Both the position numbers and the translations under genes were made by a program. The notes below the pieces were generated by a model. The model saw nothing but the letters and a program-made list of their open reading frames with translations. It did no database searches and was not told where the DNA came from. A DNA stretch of 64,000 nucleotides from Phorcus lineatus (taxonomy: Eukaryota > Mollusca > Gastropoda > Trochida > Trochidae), in contig OV121095.1 in assembly GCA_921293015.1 (NCBI GenBank), positions 33,515,484 through 33,579,483 on the forward strand. Direction: 5' to 3'. Below are positions 25,101-40,100 of this stretch, one piece after another. The first letter of the stretch is position 1. Every line of letters starts with the position of its first letter.

Positions 25101-28100
25101 TGTCCGTATGGAGGTGGAGACACCTAGTGGCAAGGTGATGAGTCTACCAGTAGCATACAGGAGTGGGGTGTACACAGCAAACTTCACCCCGGCCGAAGTT
25201 GGTGAGGGAAATATGAAATATTATGATATGGTTAAACACCAGGTGTTGAATCTATGTTTTCTATGTCCATCCATATTCAAACATCTCCTTTTCAAATTTC
25301 AGTCTCTGAGGATTCATGCATAATCCTTTTGTCTTAAATTATAGGCAAGACTAGAATGAAAACTTCTTGTTGCTAAAACAACCTCTGTTTAAAACATTTC
25401 AAATATACTTAACAAAATAAGTTAAGGAATTTCAATATTCAGCTTCTCCATAGTTTATTAATAACTTTGATTTGATACTTGAATACTGGGATGGTCTGTG
25501 ACCTTTTTAGTTTAGTTTACTTACCTATCTTTACTAACCGTTCATCCTTAATCAACATGTGATTGTTTTCATTCTGAAGGTGACCATAGAGTAACCGTCC
25601 AGTATGACAACGAACACATCAGCGGTAGCCCCTTCATTGTCAAAGCTTATGACCCCTCAATGGTCAAGGTGTTTGGACTTGAGGGAGGGTCAGTTGGACG
25701 AGCCCTTAGCTTTACAGGTAATTTATAATCATATTTTGATTTACACCTTTATAAAGGTAGTAAATGGTTCAATGGTTACATGTTATCTTTGCTGTGATAT
25801 GTAGAGAATATACAAATAAATTAATCTGTTACATACAAACAATATCTTACATATAGCTTTAGAGTGACCTAATTTTTGCCTATGTGCAACATACCATTTT
25901 ATGCAACTCGTTATGTCAACATACTATTTATCCACTCACCAACAGATAGAAAAAAAGGAAGGAAAGAGCTTTACAGTGATTTGGCTTATTGCATTTGTGC
26001 AACATACTCTTTGATGCAACTGATTATATCAACATGTTATTTCTCCACCTAAGGACAGATGACAGGAATTTATATATATTATATATATATTATTTATCTG
26101 TTATAAATCTTTTACAGAACCGTACAATGAAATGGCTAATTGCAATGTACAAGAAACTGCTTTTATGTACCTGGTTGTTGCAGTATGATTATTTTTCCCC
26201 CAGCTGACAGTCAGATGGCAGGGGACGGTGAACTGAGCTGCACGGTGACACATGCTGGCCAGACAATTCCAAGCTACATCACAGCCCAGAACAACAACGT
26301 TCACAACGTGGACTTCACCCCCCAGGGGGCGGGCGTGTACAAGGTCAACATGTACTACAACAATGTTGAGATCAGAGGTGGGTTCCAGGGCAAGGTGTAA
26401 CTCATGCTTGTCTACATCACTGGCTAATTAAAGCCTTGCTGCTTTCAGCAAAAATTTAGTTGATTGAGTGCAGGTCCATCTTTGATAAGTTACAATAAGA
26501 TCCTTTAACCCTTACACCCCTATGGGCCTGTATTTGTGTCTGGTTTCTTGGAGATGAGAAGGTTAAAGGACTACCAAGATCAGCCACAGTCAGCTAATGA
26601 GTTGGCACATGAAAGTTAGAGAAATGCTACAACGTAAAATCAGGAAGTGATTTAGACATGCATGTTGTTTGTTAGTGTTTTTAGTCACTTCTGGAGTGTC
26701 CTTATCCAATTTAGTTATTATAACAATACATTATTGATAATAATGTTATTAGAATGCATAAACAGTAGACATAGTGTGACATAGGAATAAGCATCACATG
26801 ATTATTATTATTGTCTGTCTCAGGATCCCCTTATACTCTGGAGATAGTGGACTCTAGCATGGTCAGTGTGTCCGGTGACGGTCTGAGTCTCGTACCGGTC
26901 AACAAGACGGCTAATTTCAACGTCCAAACCCGCGGTGCAGGTGGCGGAAACATCAGTGTTGACATCACATGTGAGTTTTTATATAATAATTAAAGTTGTG
27001 TAAAAGCATAAAGATTCTAAATAAATTTTCTTAAACATTTTGCAATTAAAAGGAAACTTTTTTATTTGATGAATGTAAAGTTAATTTGTAATGTTTACAA
27101 TGTTTATTGAGTTTTGGTGAGTATTATCATGATTTTTATTTTTTTTCTCTGTATTTCTGTAAAGAAAATGTTTTTGATTTTAGCATCCATTAAAAACATT
27201 TTTATCAAAAAAAATCAAAAACAAAAAATCAAATACAAATGACATGCCAAATTATGAATCTTTAATGCATATTTTATGATAATTTTCAAAACATTATAAA
27301 GTTTGAACTATATTTTCCTTGTTCATCGTTTTGGAGTTTTTTTACAAATAACATAATTACTCAATACAAAGAGCTTAACAACAACAGAAAGTTTAATAAT
27401 TTGGCCTACTGTGCCATAATGTAAATTCCAAACCACATATTTTGATAGGAAGATTTTGATGGATGCACTGGTAATTCATGTATGTATCAATGTATGTAAA
27501 CAGCATGTCTGTATAGTCTATAGCACGTCTATATCTGTATACTAACTTCCTGCATGCTTTTGCACTTCTTACACCTGCATCCCATCCTTGTGCTATGTAC
27601 ATCCATAACAATTGACGCATGTGCATTGCATGTCTGTCAGGAATGGACAGATGACGCATGTCGATTTCGAGTCGTAAGTTATGGCATTGATAGTGTGGTG
27701 TGTGCTGGTATGAGGCTAGGCGCTGAAATGAACAAGAGGCTTGTAGATGTACCTAAGTGTATGTGCTGCTTGATTGATGTCAGAAGCTGAAATATCTGAC
27801 TGAAATCTGCAATCAGCTGATCGAGAAGACATGCGCATGATGTGTAGCTAATGCTTTGGTGTAATTAGATAGGGGAAAGAGTTGATATTGAATTTATTTT
27901 ATCTATACATGCCAGCGGTAAAGGAACTTCAATTATATTAGAGTATGTAGAGTGTGGTATATATGCAATATGAGTAATAGTTCATCAGAGTAAAGGTTTG
28001 AAACAAATGTGTTCATAATCATATTTAATTGTGGCAAGATTTCCCCATATTAGGTATGAAGCCCTCATATGTTTATTTTGGGATAACATTATGAAATTAT

Positions 28101-31100
28101 TTCATAAAAGTGGTTGAATCCATTATGCAATTGAGATATGGATACAATCAAACAAATTAGAAATAATACAACATTATGTTATCCCAAAGATAATCATGTA
28201 ACACTAGTGTTGTATTAAAATATCATATTTTGTATAATTTGAGGCGAGTTGTATACAGCTTACAATAAAACTGTGCATTATCTTCTTTCAATCATATATC
28301 AATTATTATTTAATCAACCATATCAAAATGATTTTCTTCAGATGATATTTTATTGAAATCATTGATTTAAAAATAATAATAAAAAGTACTTTTCTAACAT
28401 GATACATTGAAACTGTTAATTGGCACAGTTCACTAATTAATTTGGTAAAGTGTTTAAGAAGATGACCTTTAGTTTTGTTGTAAGTTGAAAATAACAGAAA
28501 CCTCAATGACCAAATGTGATAGATGGAACAATTATTTTTATGTGATTTTTAAATTTATCAATCATTGTCATAGACTACACATCACATTGTCATCAATCAT
28601 CACTACAACAATGTATTACAGTTATCAATTTCATATATCAGCACCTGTGTTATCCACATAATTACTTAGTTGCTTGAAGTTATGTTTTGGTAACTTTGTA
28701 CTATCTACCTACATTCATGACAGCAATGAATCATATTTACTTTGTGGTTTATGTTATGTTTTTGTATCTTTTCATCGTTAAACTATGACATTCATTATAT
28801 TTACTTAGTTGTTCCATGTTAGTTTTGGTATGTATTGAGTGTTTACCTATGACAGCATGAAATCAACATCACCTGTCAATCACAAGATCACCTGAAGAAG
28901 AGGACCGGAAGATTTCACAGATTGAAGAAATTTGTAACATTTTGTTGTTAATTTCACATTGTTACAGTGTAACATATAAAATTTGTCCCACTGTACAATG
29001 TGTCATTACGTAGTTACTTCCTGGATGTTTTCTCTTAAATACCTGTCAGCATGATAACAACGACACCTGTCATTCACAAGATCACCTGCAAACTCATAGG
29101 ATATAAGAAACTTGAGGGTTTTTTTTTCTTTTTTAAGCATCATTTGGGTTTAGGTGAATACCCTGTCACAGCATGAAATGTACACCTGCAATCACCAATC
29201 AGCCAAAGAAGATGACAGACCATGCAGAACTAGAAATGAAAGCCAAATCCTTGTTTATCTTAGCAAGTAGATATTTTAAGACTAAGTCTCAAAGATTTAA
29301 GAGGTGTAGCAATTGCTACCACCAACATTGTGTACTCAATTTACATTATTTTGACCAGATGACAAAAAAAGGAAACGGAGAATTATTTTGTGATTTTGTT
29401 AATATTAAAACATCTTGTAAAATTTCAATTTTGATTTTTTTTCTCCGCTACATCATTTATTTTACCTCTTCATGGCTTTATAAAAAAAATAGTTAATTGT
29501 GAGATAAAAATGCTTTGATAATTTTCATGTAAAAACATGACCAGCACGACATCAACATTAAAATTTCTTCTTTTAAAACTTTCAAATATATCTCCTTAAG
29601 CTTTGAAATAATGCATCCTGTAATATTTTATAAGCGTGTTTCCTGCTTAAATGTTATACGCGCCGCAATAATTACTTGTCCGTGTCATCTAAGACTGAAT
29701 TCTGGTACGCTTGTCGACTTTTCATTCGCTGGCATGTGGACCCTATTTCTTGCTCACAACGACCCCTTTATGTAGCCATGGTAACCATTGATGTCCCTAA
29801 CAACAACAGGTAAGGTAACCTTTGTTTAAGGTTTTGGGAATTTAACCATTTTTTTTCTAAATTTAATTACTCAATTTAATTTTTGAAAAATTAAATATAG
29901 AGTTTGAATTGTAATCAAAAGTAGATCTTAAACTTGTTATTAAAACAACACTCTGATTTTTAAAAAAGTCTTGTTCATTCTCTTTATTAATCAACAATTT
30001 TCTGATATTTGATTTTGACCTGCCTACCCATATTAATATTTTGCCAAATTTGACCTTTTTAATAAGTTTCCCCCATTATGTAAATCCTTCCAAAGCTATG
30101 CCTATCACCTTGTGTGTGTATGTTTATCTTGTTTTGATTTGGTAAATCTGATGATCTTTTAAAAATGAATTTCAATGGCATGATCATCTTGAAATTGCAT
30201 GCTGCATGGATTAAAAGAAATTGACATCTTTTGTACATTTCACATTGTGGGAAGATCGCATGTCAATCAAAAGTCACTCACTGTTGGGTGTAATGGTAAA
30301 TTTAGTTTTTGAAGGGAATTCTATTTGTTTTTGGTGTTGAAAGTTTTGTAGATTTGTGGAATAGTATCTATATCATTTATGTTTTGTTTAAGGGATAAAT
30401 TTTAATGGTTTAGGTATATTTCAGCCCCGTCAGGAAAAAATGTGCAATCCCGTCTTGTACATAAGGGAGGTGGCAGCACTTTGGTGGAGTACATACCTCA
30501 AGAAACAGGTACAGTTCGTAGAAATTAATTAAACATTTAAATTCAGTACTCTCCCCTTTTGCTTTTCGTGATTCAAAATTTGAAATAATTCAGAGCAAAA
30601 TTGAGTAATGATACTTTAATTCATGTACTTTCCTGACAAATCTGAATATAAAGAGGATGTTAAACGACCTTCCATTGAATACTATTTTTATTAAACAAGT
30701 TAATGATTCAGTATAAGTGAGTTGGATACTAAATCATTAACGAGTTTAATTAAAATAGTATTTAATGGAAGGAAGTTTAGTATTCTGTTTATAACTCGGC
30801 AACATGAATCAAGCATGATTACCGATAGGGTTCCGGAACTAACATTTCGGCGACTTGGCAGCCATTGTGACGTCAGTGCCAATATTGGGACATCAGAACC
30901 ACACAATATTATGACGTCATACACTAAGCGGTATAACACTAGTTTAATATCGGCGTATATATATTACACTGCATTATCTTACACGGGCAAGTAATAAAGT
31001 GGTAAATTTATTATGTATATTTTAATGTTATCTTAAAAATATTCAGCAGTATTGGAATTGAAAGAATTTTGGGAATATAATTGATTTAAAATTATGATGA

Positions 31101-34100
31101 TGTTATTAAAATTGTTCAATGATTATAGTCATTCTTTTAAGGAGTTATTAATTTTTGTGTTTTCCACAGAAATATTCTTTAGAATATATTTGGAGGTAGA
31201 CACACCAGTTCTCATAAAGTGATATTCTGAAACAAATCAAATCATTTCTGTCATTACAAATTTAGAACATTGTCCAATTTATTCATGATAGTTTTTCTAA
31301 TTCCAGGGGACTATGATATTTCTGTTTCTTACAACAACGAACCAATCCGAGGAAGTCCGTTTGTATGTAAGGTGTACGATGTGGGAAAGGTGATTGTCTC
31401 CAACATGCCAAAGGTGTGCCCTCCCAATACAAGTGTTATGTTTGACAGTAAGTTATTGATTCATCATATTTTCATAATTTTTATTCTTTTAAATTTGTTT
31501 TTAATTAAATCTAATTTCTTTATTTCATGCCTTTATAATAAAAACATTATTTGGAGTGACAATTACGATAGTGATGAGACACCAGAGCCTCCCCCCTATA
31601 AAAAAAATTTCCCTCTCAAGATGCATTCACAGCATCTCAGCAAGCAAAATTTTACCATCGCCACAAGTGCATCCGCAAGTACATTTTCACCTTCACCAGA
31701 AAAGTCGTAAAGTGTACAGGCCTGTGGCGATGGTGTGGATGCATCTCCAGAAAGTGATTGTAGCCATAAAAGTTTACAGGAACCGGTGCCTCTAGAGACT
31801 GTGTGGAAGCATCCTTGAAGATGTAATTAGGTCGTAAAAGTTTACATCAACCAGTCCCTCTAGAGACTCTGTGGAAGCATCCTTGAAGGTGTAATTATGT
31901 CGTAAAAGTTTACATCAACCAGTGCCTCTGGAGACTCTGTGGATGCATCTTGAAGGGGTAATTAGGTCGTAAAAGTTTACTGCAACCAGTTCCTCTAGAG
32001 ACTATGTGGATGCATCTTGAAGGGGTAATTAGGTCGTAAAAGTTTACTGCAACCAGTGCCTCTAGAGACTATGTGGATGCATCTTGAAGGGGTAATTAGG
32101 TCGTAAAAGTTTACGGCAACCAGTGCCTCTAGAGACTATGTGGATGCATCCTGAAGGTCGTAAAAGTTTACAGCAGCCACTGCTTTTAACGAGCATGCTG
32201 ATACAACCTTCAGGACGGGATGTCTGCATTCTCGCTAGATTTTTGTGTATACTCCCTAGTGTCATTAATGTTGACACCCACCAATGCCTCTAACAAGTAT
32301 GCACATGCATCCCGTCATGAATTATGATTCTGACTATGCTTTTACTGATATTCCACGTACCGCAAATTGGCAGAAGCTTCTAAAGCAGCTGTTGAAGTTC
32401 GTTCAGAAGCTTCTGCAATATTACATCCCAGTAAAAAAATAGTACCAGCATTGAAGCTAAAAGCATGCCTTCAAACAATGACAAAAGAATCACACAATCA
32501 TTAAAACGTTTTAATAGAATGTAAAATCAAAATCTTTCTTGGTGGCAATTTCATGGACAATATTTATAGATTTAATTGTAAGACTATACACACAAATTTA
32601 TCAAGAATGAAATCACTGATAAATGAACAATTACGAGATAGACTATTGGAATATTCATCACAGCAATTTAATTAGAAGAAATCACTTATTTTAGTTGAAA
32701 ACTTTTAACAATGCTAAAATATTATTAACAAAATTATATATATGTATGAAAATTGCATATAATTATTTTTTCATTAAAAAAGTAAATAAACAATCCTAAA
32801 AAAATCCAAAAAATCCTTTTCACTGTGTTGACATCTGATGACTAGTTGACTGGTCTTCATTCTGAAACAGAATATAATGCTTGTTACAAACAGAAAGACA
32901 CCAAACAGTGTAAAAAGATCTCAGATGGCAATCTCAAATTGGATAACTGTACTCTTATCCCTAACATAGAAATCAATTAGATCAAGCAATTAACAAATAA
33001 ATTGATATATGGCTCCAATCAGTAAATCAACTGATCAGAAGTCACTTATCAATCTGTTTGTTTATGTAACAATTCAATGTACTTACTGTGAAGACACTGT
33101 CTCTTAATCCCCCTGTGAATCTTCATCTTGCCAGCTTTGTGTATTCTCTGGTTCAGTGAACACCTTAAGAAATAAACGAGCAAACACTTAAGCACAAAAC
33201 TAGTAACAGCAATGTTTTAAAAATGTTATATGATTAAACTTGTTTCTTGTAAACAGTTTCTAATTTTCATTACCTCTATTCATTCCCTAGTATAAAGTAT
33301 ATATGTTGTATTGTTTTTAATAATGTCTCATATGCCAAACAATGGGTGGTTGTTAAACAAACTCAAGTAATACTATAACATGTTTTATTGATGTACTAGT
33401 TTAATTTGTGACACTGAAGTAAACTAAATCTGTCTGCCTGTATAAAAAAAGCAGCAGAATTATCAATCAGGCTTTAAAAATCTTTCAAACATTGGTTTAT
33501 TAGTTCTCATCTGGAATAAACATAACATCCTGTGAGGCCAAAAGGTGTCCATGTATGTGTGTTTGCAACTTTCAATACATGTACAAATAACCAATAATGA
33601 TGATGATATCAAAAGAATAGCATTTATCATATACAGTCATCTTAAGGAAAGCCATACTTGAAATTATATGAATATAAAGTAATTGTTTCACAATTGTTCC
33701 AAAAGTTGGTAAAAACTTTAAAAGTTACAGAAAATCCAAAATGTTCACCGACAACTTTTTCCTATCTTAAAACATTTTTCAAGTTCAATAGCAGGAATAA
33801 GTATAAAGTGCTCTAACAATTTGTATAATAATCCTGTATTACAAATATCAACATACATTTAGGTTCAGCAATACTAACATTTATGAGTGTAATTTTTATC
33901 AAATGAATTTGATATTCAAATAAATACATGCAAATTATGTAATGCTAATCACATGTTATGAAATGAAAACAAATGAAAATTCATGTGATCAAACTTAAAA
34001 CTGGGAACAACTTAATTGTCTAACAATTATTGATTGCAAATTCCAACTATCAATTTCAGGTTAAATGGCAAATAGTATCAAGTCCTCCAACACCATATAT

Positions 34101-37100
34101 TAGACAATCAGCCTGTCTGGGTTTTCAAGAAAAGAAATTACAATTAATCAAGACTATCTATTGGTAAATTGGAGTGAACCCTCTGATGCGATTCCTAATC
34201 TAACCAGTTGAGAAATACACTGCATGTTTATTGAAGAATTAGGTGAACATACTTACAGTGCCAGCTCTTTCCTGTTATGTAATGGCTTGTCCACTCCCTC
34301 CTCTCACAGCAGTCATGGTTCAGTGCACACCTATGTAAACAATGCCATCTTTGCTTAATATTGTCAAAGAAAAGGAACCAAATATCACTTTTACAAATCA
34401 GTGTTAATAAAACACAACTTAACTTGTCAACAATAAGTAACTTTATTACATATTCTATATAAGGGAATGGACTTGAAATTTTTTTCATTTTGACTGTGAA
34501 GCCAACATTTCAAGGATTTTTTATCAGCTCTTTCATGAAACAAGGAAGAACAATAAGGTTAAGATGTTATACTGTGTATGTAGCAGTAATGGTCTACTTA
34601 CTTTGGTTTTTGCAACTGTAGATATGCCTTCTATGCTGTTGGCAACTGTGATTTTAATAATCAAGAATCAGTTGTTTTTCCTAATGGCGGCCATTGCTCC
34701 TCGTTAGTGACAGGTCAGGCAGGAAGTTGGGTCTTGCTGTCAGTCAAAGGGGTTAAGACTGCAGAGATTCTGATTGGATAATAATGTCCAGCCTCATCAG
34801 GTGTGAGGCAGAAGGTATTGAATGGTGTAAAGAACCTTAAACTGTGATCTTTTCCAAAGAGAAGAGTCAAGTCATTGAATGGCATTTAGAAGTGGTGTCT
34901 TAAAAAAACCCAAGGTATTTCTTGGCAACAACTTCTTAAGAAATGAGTAATGGATATAAATTTGAGTCAAGGATTTTGATCAAAATTTATATTCTTAGCT
35001 TGAAATGATGAAATGAATACAATATATGGATGAATTCATAAATATCCATTAAATTCAGAAAATGTATAATCATAAAAGCTTAGATATTTTTTAACAACAT
35101 TGAACTTATTATTGAACTAGTTTATTTGCAACTTATCTGATATGTGATAAGAATTAAAACAAGAATTTAGTTTCAGGGGAATTTTTCAACTTATATGTTT
35201 TGAAGGCGTACAGTCATCTATAAAAGCAAGAGATATATTCCCTTTATATGATTGATGTAGATTATTTGTACAAATTCATAATGAGATTATTTGAAATGAA
35301 AGAGAATTGAAAAGCATTTAGAAATGTATGGAGAAAATGACTTCTTCCAACACCTGGAAACAATTACTTAATAATAATATTTTAGAAAAATTAAATAATA
35401 TGAAACAATTTTAAACCAATTGCGTTCTTTAAGATACATAGACGAACAGGCTATTAAATTCAAACAATAAAAAATTTCTGGCCATAGAATATTCAGTTAA
35501 ATAATCATATCTCCTAATTTCCTTTTCCAAAATAATTGTCAAAGTCAATCAACTAATAAACTTAAGGAATTCAAATAAATTATTTTTTCAAAGTTTATTA
35601 TAAGTTATTGAGATTGATTGGTGTTTCAACTTGGTTAGCAAGACATCCAATACCAATTTTGGTCTCCAATTTGAAATAACACCTAATTGAGTGATCGATA
35701 TGTATAAAGGCACTGTTAGGTCAAATGACTAATAAGCAACTAAACTCGTTAAAATGTTAATTGTGATTAATTTTGAGAACTCATAGGTTACGTACAAGGT
35801 ATTTACTCTGAATTCAACTGGAAACACAATTTGAATAACATTTAATTAGGTTACTGATGTCCCTTACTAAACAAACAAACTTGTTAACAGCTTAATGACC
35901 AACAAATTGATTCAGCTGTCAAAGCAACACAACTGTTATAGACAATGGATACCTATTATCACCTTATTTCATTGGCCATTTTCTATAATAAAGGCTCCAC
36001 CCATCTCCATCACTGTAACCAATAGATTTTTATCTTAACGATGTCACCTAACCTATAGAATTTGTTTATCAGTATAAATCATTTAACCAGGCAAATGAAT
36101 TTGTTAAAAACCAGACATGTTTTAGGAATGATTGTTTATATGTTAAATTTGCAGACTTAAATCAAATAAATAAAATTGTGAATGACAAATTCATCTGTAT
36201 TCAATTTTTTGTGTGTATTTGAAGACAATATAGCAAATCTTGCTTCTGAACGTCTTCAACTTCTTAAAATGTTATATAATAAAAATACCTTTTCTGAATT
36301 AATATTTTAACCTCTGTAACCATGAATCAATATCATAACATACTATTTGAACTTTTGAAATCGTTTGTGGATATGTTTTTATGGAATAAAGTTTGAATTA
36401 CTTTTCATCTTTTTTTTGTCATTTCCAACCACAGATGTTATAGTCCATCTTTAAAAGCTCAAATACCTGGTTATTTAATCCAAGTGAATTTTATAAATGG
36501 CTAGTAAACTGAATAACAGAAAAGAAAAAATATGAGAAATATTTTCCAACAATAACAATAATTGTTAGTTACAAAGGGGGAAATAACACATTATCCTTTA
36601 TTGCTAAATATCAACTATATTTTTATTATATATTATATTATTATCTATTTTTAATCACAGGTAGGCAACACATTATTTAAAAAAAGCACCCACACCTGGT
36701 TATTTAATTCACTTTCTAAGCTTCTTCATGCGGCCTGCTTATCAGGGAGCCCCATCCCTGATTACATAACCCACATGCTGCTGTGAAGGTTTTATTACTT
36801 TATGGTCATTGGAGATACTTCCACAGCATCTCCACTTGGCTTGCTAATCATATGTACTATCCCAGAGAATGACCCTCAACCCTGATTACATAACCTACAT
36901 GCTGCTGTGTGGGTTTTATTACTTTATAGTTATAGGGATACTTCCACAGCATCTCCACTTACCTCATTATCCCATGGAAACTTGTGGAGATGCTTTCACA
37001 GTATCCTTAGAGGGACAATGATGCTGTTACAGCTTCATCACAACTTTTTATTGCCCTAGAGCTTGTGGCGAAGCTGTGGATGCATCTTCCCAGATACTTT

Positions 37101-40100
37101 TTCACCTTCACCAAAATGCTTCCGCTAGCGGAGATGGTAAAATTTTGCCCCAAAAACCTCCAGAGATGGTATGGAGGCAGTTTGGAGATGCAGTGAAGAT
37201 GCTTTGGCAAAGCTGCGGAAGCAACTTTCAGGAAATTTTTTTTTATAGGAGCTTTCACAAAGCAACCTTTACTAAGGTTAATCTTAACTCCCATACTTTA
37301 ACATTGCACTAAGGTTACCTTAAGGACTTACGATCACCTTAAGGCTTTGTGAAGGAGGCCCAGGGATCATAATATTATGTTAGGTAATACCTTGTGTATA
37401 AATGAATTATGATGTTTTTCGTTTGGTGCAGTGGGTATTCTATAATTGTTACATTATTTTAAAAAAAACTTATTGGAAAATATTTTTAAAATCTCATTCT
37501 ATAGCTTCCCTAGAAAAGTATATAAAAACATTTTTATTAAAAAAAAATTATACAAAATTTACACATTTTGGATGCATTATGTACTGTTTGAAATATGTAC
37601 CTTTTAGAAGAAGAAAATGATTTATTCATATGAAACATGCTATACGTACAATATTGTCTTATAAAAAAGCTGGTTAAATATAGCATCCTGCCATATGGCC
37701 TTTGAGATATGAATGAACAAAATTCATGGAAACAATTTGAACATAACAGATTCACACATCAAATTTCAAATTGTAATTTCAAATTTTAGATTGTAATATT
37801 CTCGTATTTGGATCACCAATTTTGTTATTAGAAAAAAACTCTAAACCTTTTTTGGTTACTGAGTCATCAGAGTGTTTCACAAGTGCCAGAACTCACTGAA
37901 CCAACAACCTAACCATTAAGCCACCGAGACTTCATCCACTTTCAAGGGACAATTAGATGTTTCATATCTACTTCATATATATTGTTTTATATTTATTCTA
38001 TATCCATGTTTATCTAGGTGAGTTTCAAAGGCACTGTAGCAAGTTTTATGGATACTTATTTTTTCAAATTTTACATGATTTTTAGTCTATGCAATACCTT
38101 CAGTGGATAAAACTTCTATTCACTCAACCCTATTATCCATAGGTGTGGTATAAAGTGTTAAATAGAACTGAATGTGGCCATTTTATTGTGAACACCTTTT
38201 AAATGGAAATGGATTTAACGAATTCGGTATGTTAGTTCAGACATCATGGAATTGATTAAAGAAGAATGTCTTTTAATTAGTAATACCGGTATTTGTTTTC
38301 TTTTATGTGAGATTCCGTTATTTCCCTAAGAAAATATGCTACAGCGCCTTTAATGTTATTTCCATGTATTTTCTAGTTGATGCATCTCGAGCTGGTTCAG
38401 GCAACATAGAGATCCGTGTCAATGAAGGGAGGGTAGCGTGTAGTGTAGAAAATCGTGGAAATCATCAATTCATGGCGTCCTTTCAACCTGAAAATACTCA
38501 GCCTCACTCTGTAGAGATGACCTTCAATGATAGTCCTGTAGACGGTGAGTTTAACACGTGAACTGATCTCCGTTTTTTTCACTTATAATAGATTAATTGT
38601 CAAACCATTAAAGCGACCAGTTTATTTTATTTACTTATTTTTTAGTTTATTTTAAGAATACTTATTAAGAATACTTCCTGTTCATGGTAAGTTTAACACA
38701 TGAATTGATCTCTGTTTTTATCACTTATCATCAAATAATCGTCAATTCATTTTAGTGACCAGTTTACAGTATAACATTTCACCAAGAATATAGTTCCTGT
38801 TGATGGTGAGTTTAACACGTCAACTGATTTCTGTTTTTATCACTTCTTATGAAATAACTGTCAATTCATTATGGTGATCACTTTACAAAAATAACATTTC
38901 ACTAAGATTACTTTTTAAAAAGGAAATATTATTTGATTGGATTGGATATAGAGAGGTTATAGCCAAAAATATTGGTTCATTAGCAACTAATGGAGTTGTG
39001 ATAATATATCAGATTATTGAGAATCATATTGCTTAATCTGATAATGAGTGTAAACATGTAGTGTGATGAACCATGATTTCTGTCCTTAACATTTATCTTC
39101 TAAAAAATAGAGGTGTTATTCAACGCTTATACTTATTTTTCTTATAAAAAGCCTGAAAAATAAGTTAACTGGACCAATATTGTATAGTATCATAGCCTAT
39201 GTCATGAACCGTGAAATGTGGGAATAGGTCTGCTAAATAGATCTTGACGTAAAAAATCTTTAAAACATGTTTTATCAATGAAAATAATATATAGAGGATA
39301 TTTGACACATCAGTGGAATAGCCATTTGTGAAAATATATGATTTCCTACTTCACGAGAAAAATTACGGGTTTTATTTTCACCGATAAATGGCATATTTCA
39401 CCATTCGATATATAATTAAATGGTTCATTCCTTCCAAGTTCCCAATTCTTAATGAACATGGCACATGAATAATTTCATGCAATAGTATCATACAGCTTAT
39501 TTTAGCCTATTTAAATGCTAAGGTATGTTCAACCATAATGACTCTTTCTTAAAAGTTAATAGCGTATATAACATTTTCTTATTTGCAGATAGTCCCTGGA
39601 CAGTAAGAATTATTGACCCCAACAGTATTAAAGTGTCTGGCAACGGCCTTGACCGAGTCCCTATCAATACTCAAGCGTTCTTCGTTATAACTTCCACTGA
39701 TGTGGATAGCAGTAGCATTTCAATTCACATCAAAGGTAAATATTTCAGGTGATTTGCAGATGCTCTAAGGAGATTTTATGTGCAAACATGTGTGCATATT
39801 TTCTTTCCTAAACAAGAAATGTCATGGTTGTATAAAAAACATTTCAATCCAAATTGTCATGAAACAAGCATGAATATAAGTACATTATCTATTTATAGTT
39901 GAGAAAAAGTGTTCTATAAAATGTAGGTCTCTCTGGATGCTTGCAAATGTGTGCTGTATAGAATGATTGTATTTATACTTGAAAATAAGTGATGTATAAT
40001 ATGATTGTCTATGAATGATTGAAAATTTGTGCCTTACAAAAATTATGTGTGCCCGATAATATCTTTGCATGCTAGAAGAGTGAATGTATTCAAGTATGCC

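Larger units (their letters stand above)
23766..26823. other. Introns 7-11, no further features
   Basis: Introns of 369-808 bp between exons 7 and 12. A poly-C/poly-A tract lies at about 24316-24335, and TA-rich simple sequence at about 26068-26100. Nothing else was recognised. Confidence 0.7.
31448..38376. other. Intron 14 (6.9 kb)
   Basis: Contains a 67-68-bp minisatellite (31690-32185), a pair of related segments in opposite orientation (about 31590-31760 and 37060-37255), a possible minus-strand spliced transcript (32800-34850), a roughly 124-bp duplication (36752-36990) and a foldback (37252-37362). No plus-strand filamin exon was found inside. Confidence 0.7.

Noticed and set aside
27554..27790. 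78-codon open frame in intron 12 with several cysteines
   Set aside because: No recognisable family and no acceptor/donor pair that fits the filamin phase; possibly chance.
34254..34345. Cysteine-containing peptide (CALNHDCCERREWTS...) as a secreted toxin-like or antimicrobial gene on the minus strand
   Set aside because: The frame does not continue into the next candidate exon and there is no signal peptide; the candidate noncoding transcript explains it better.
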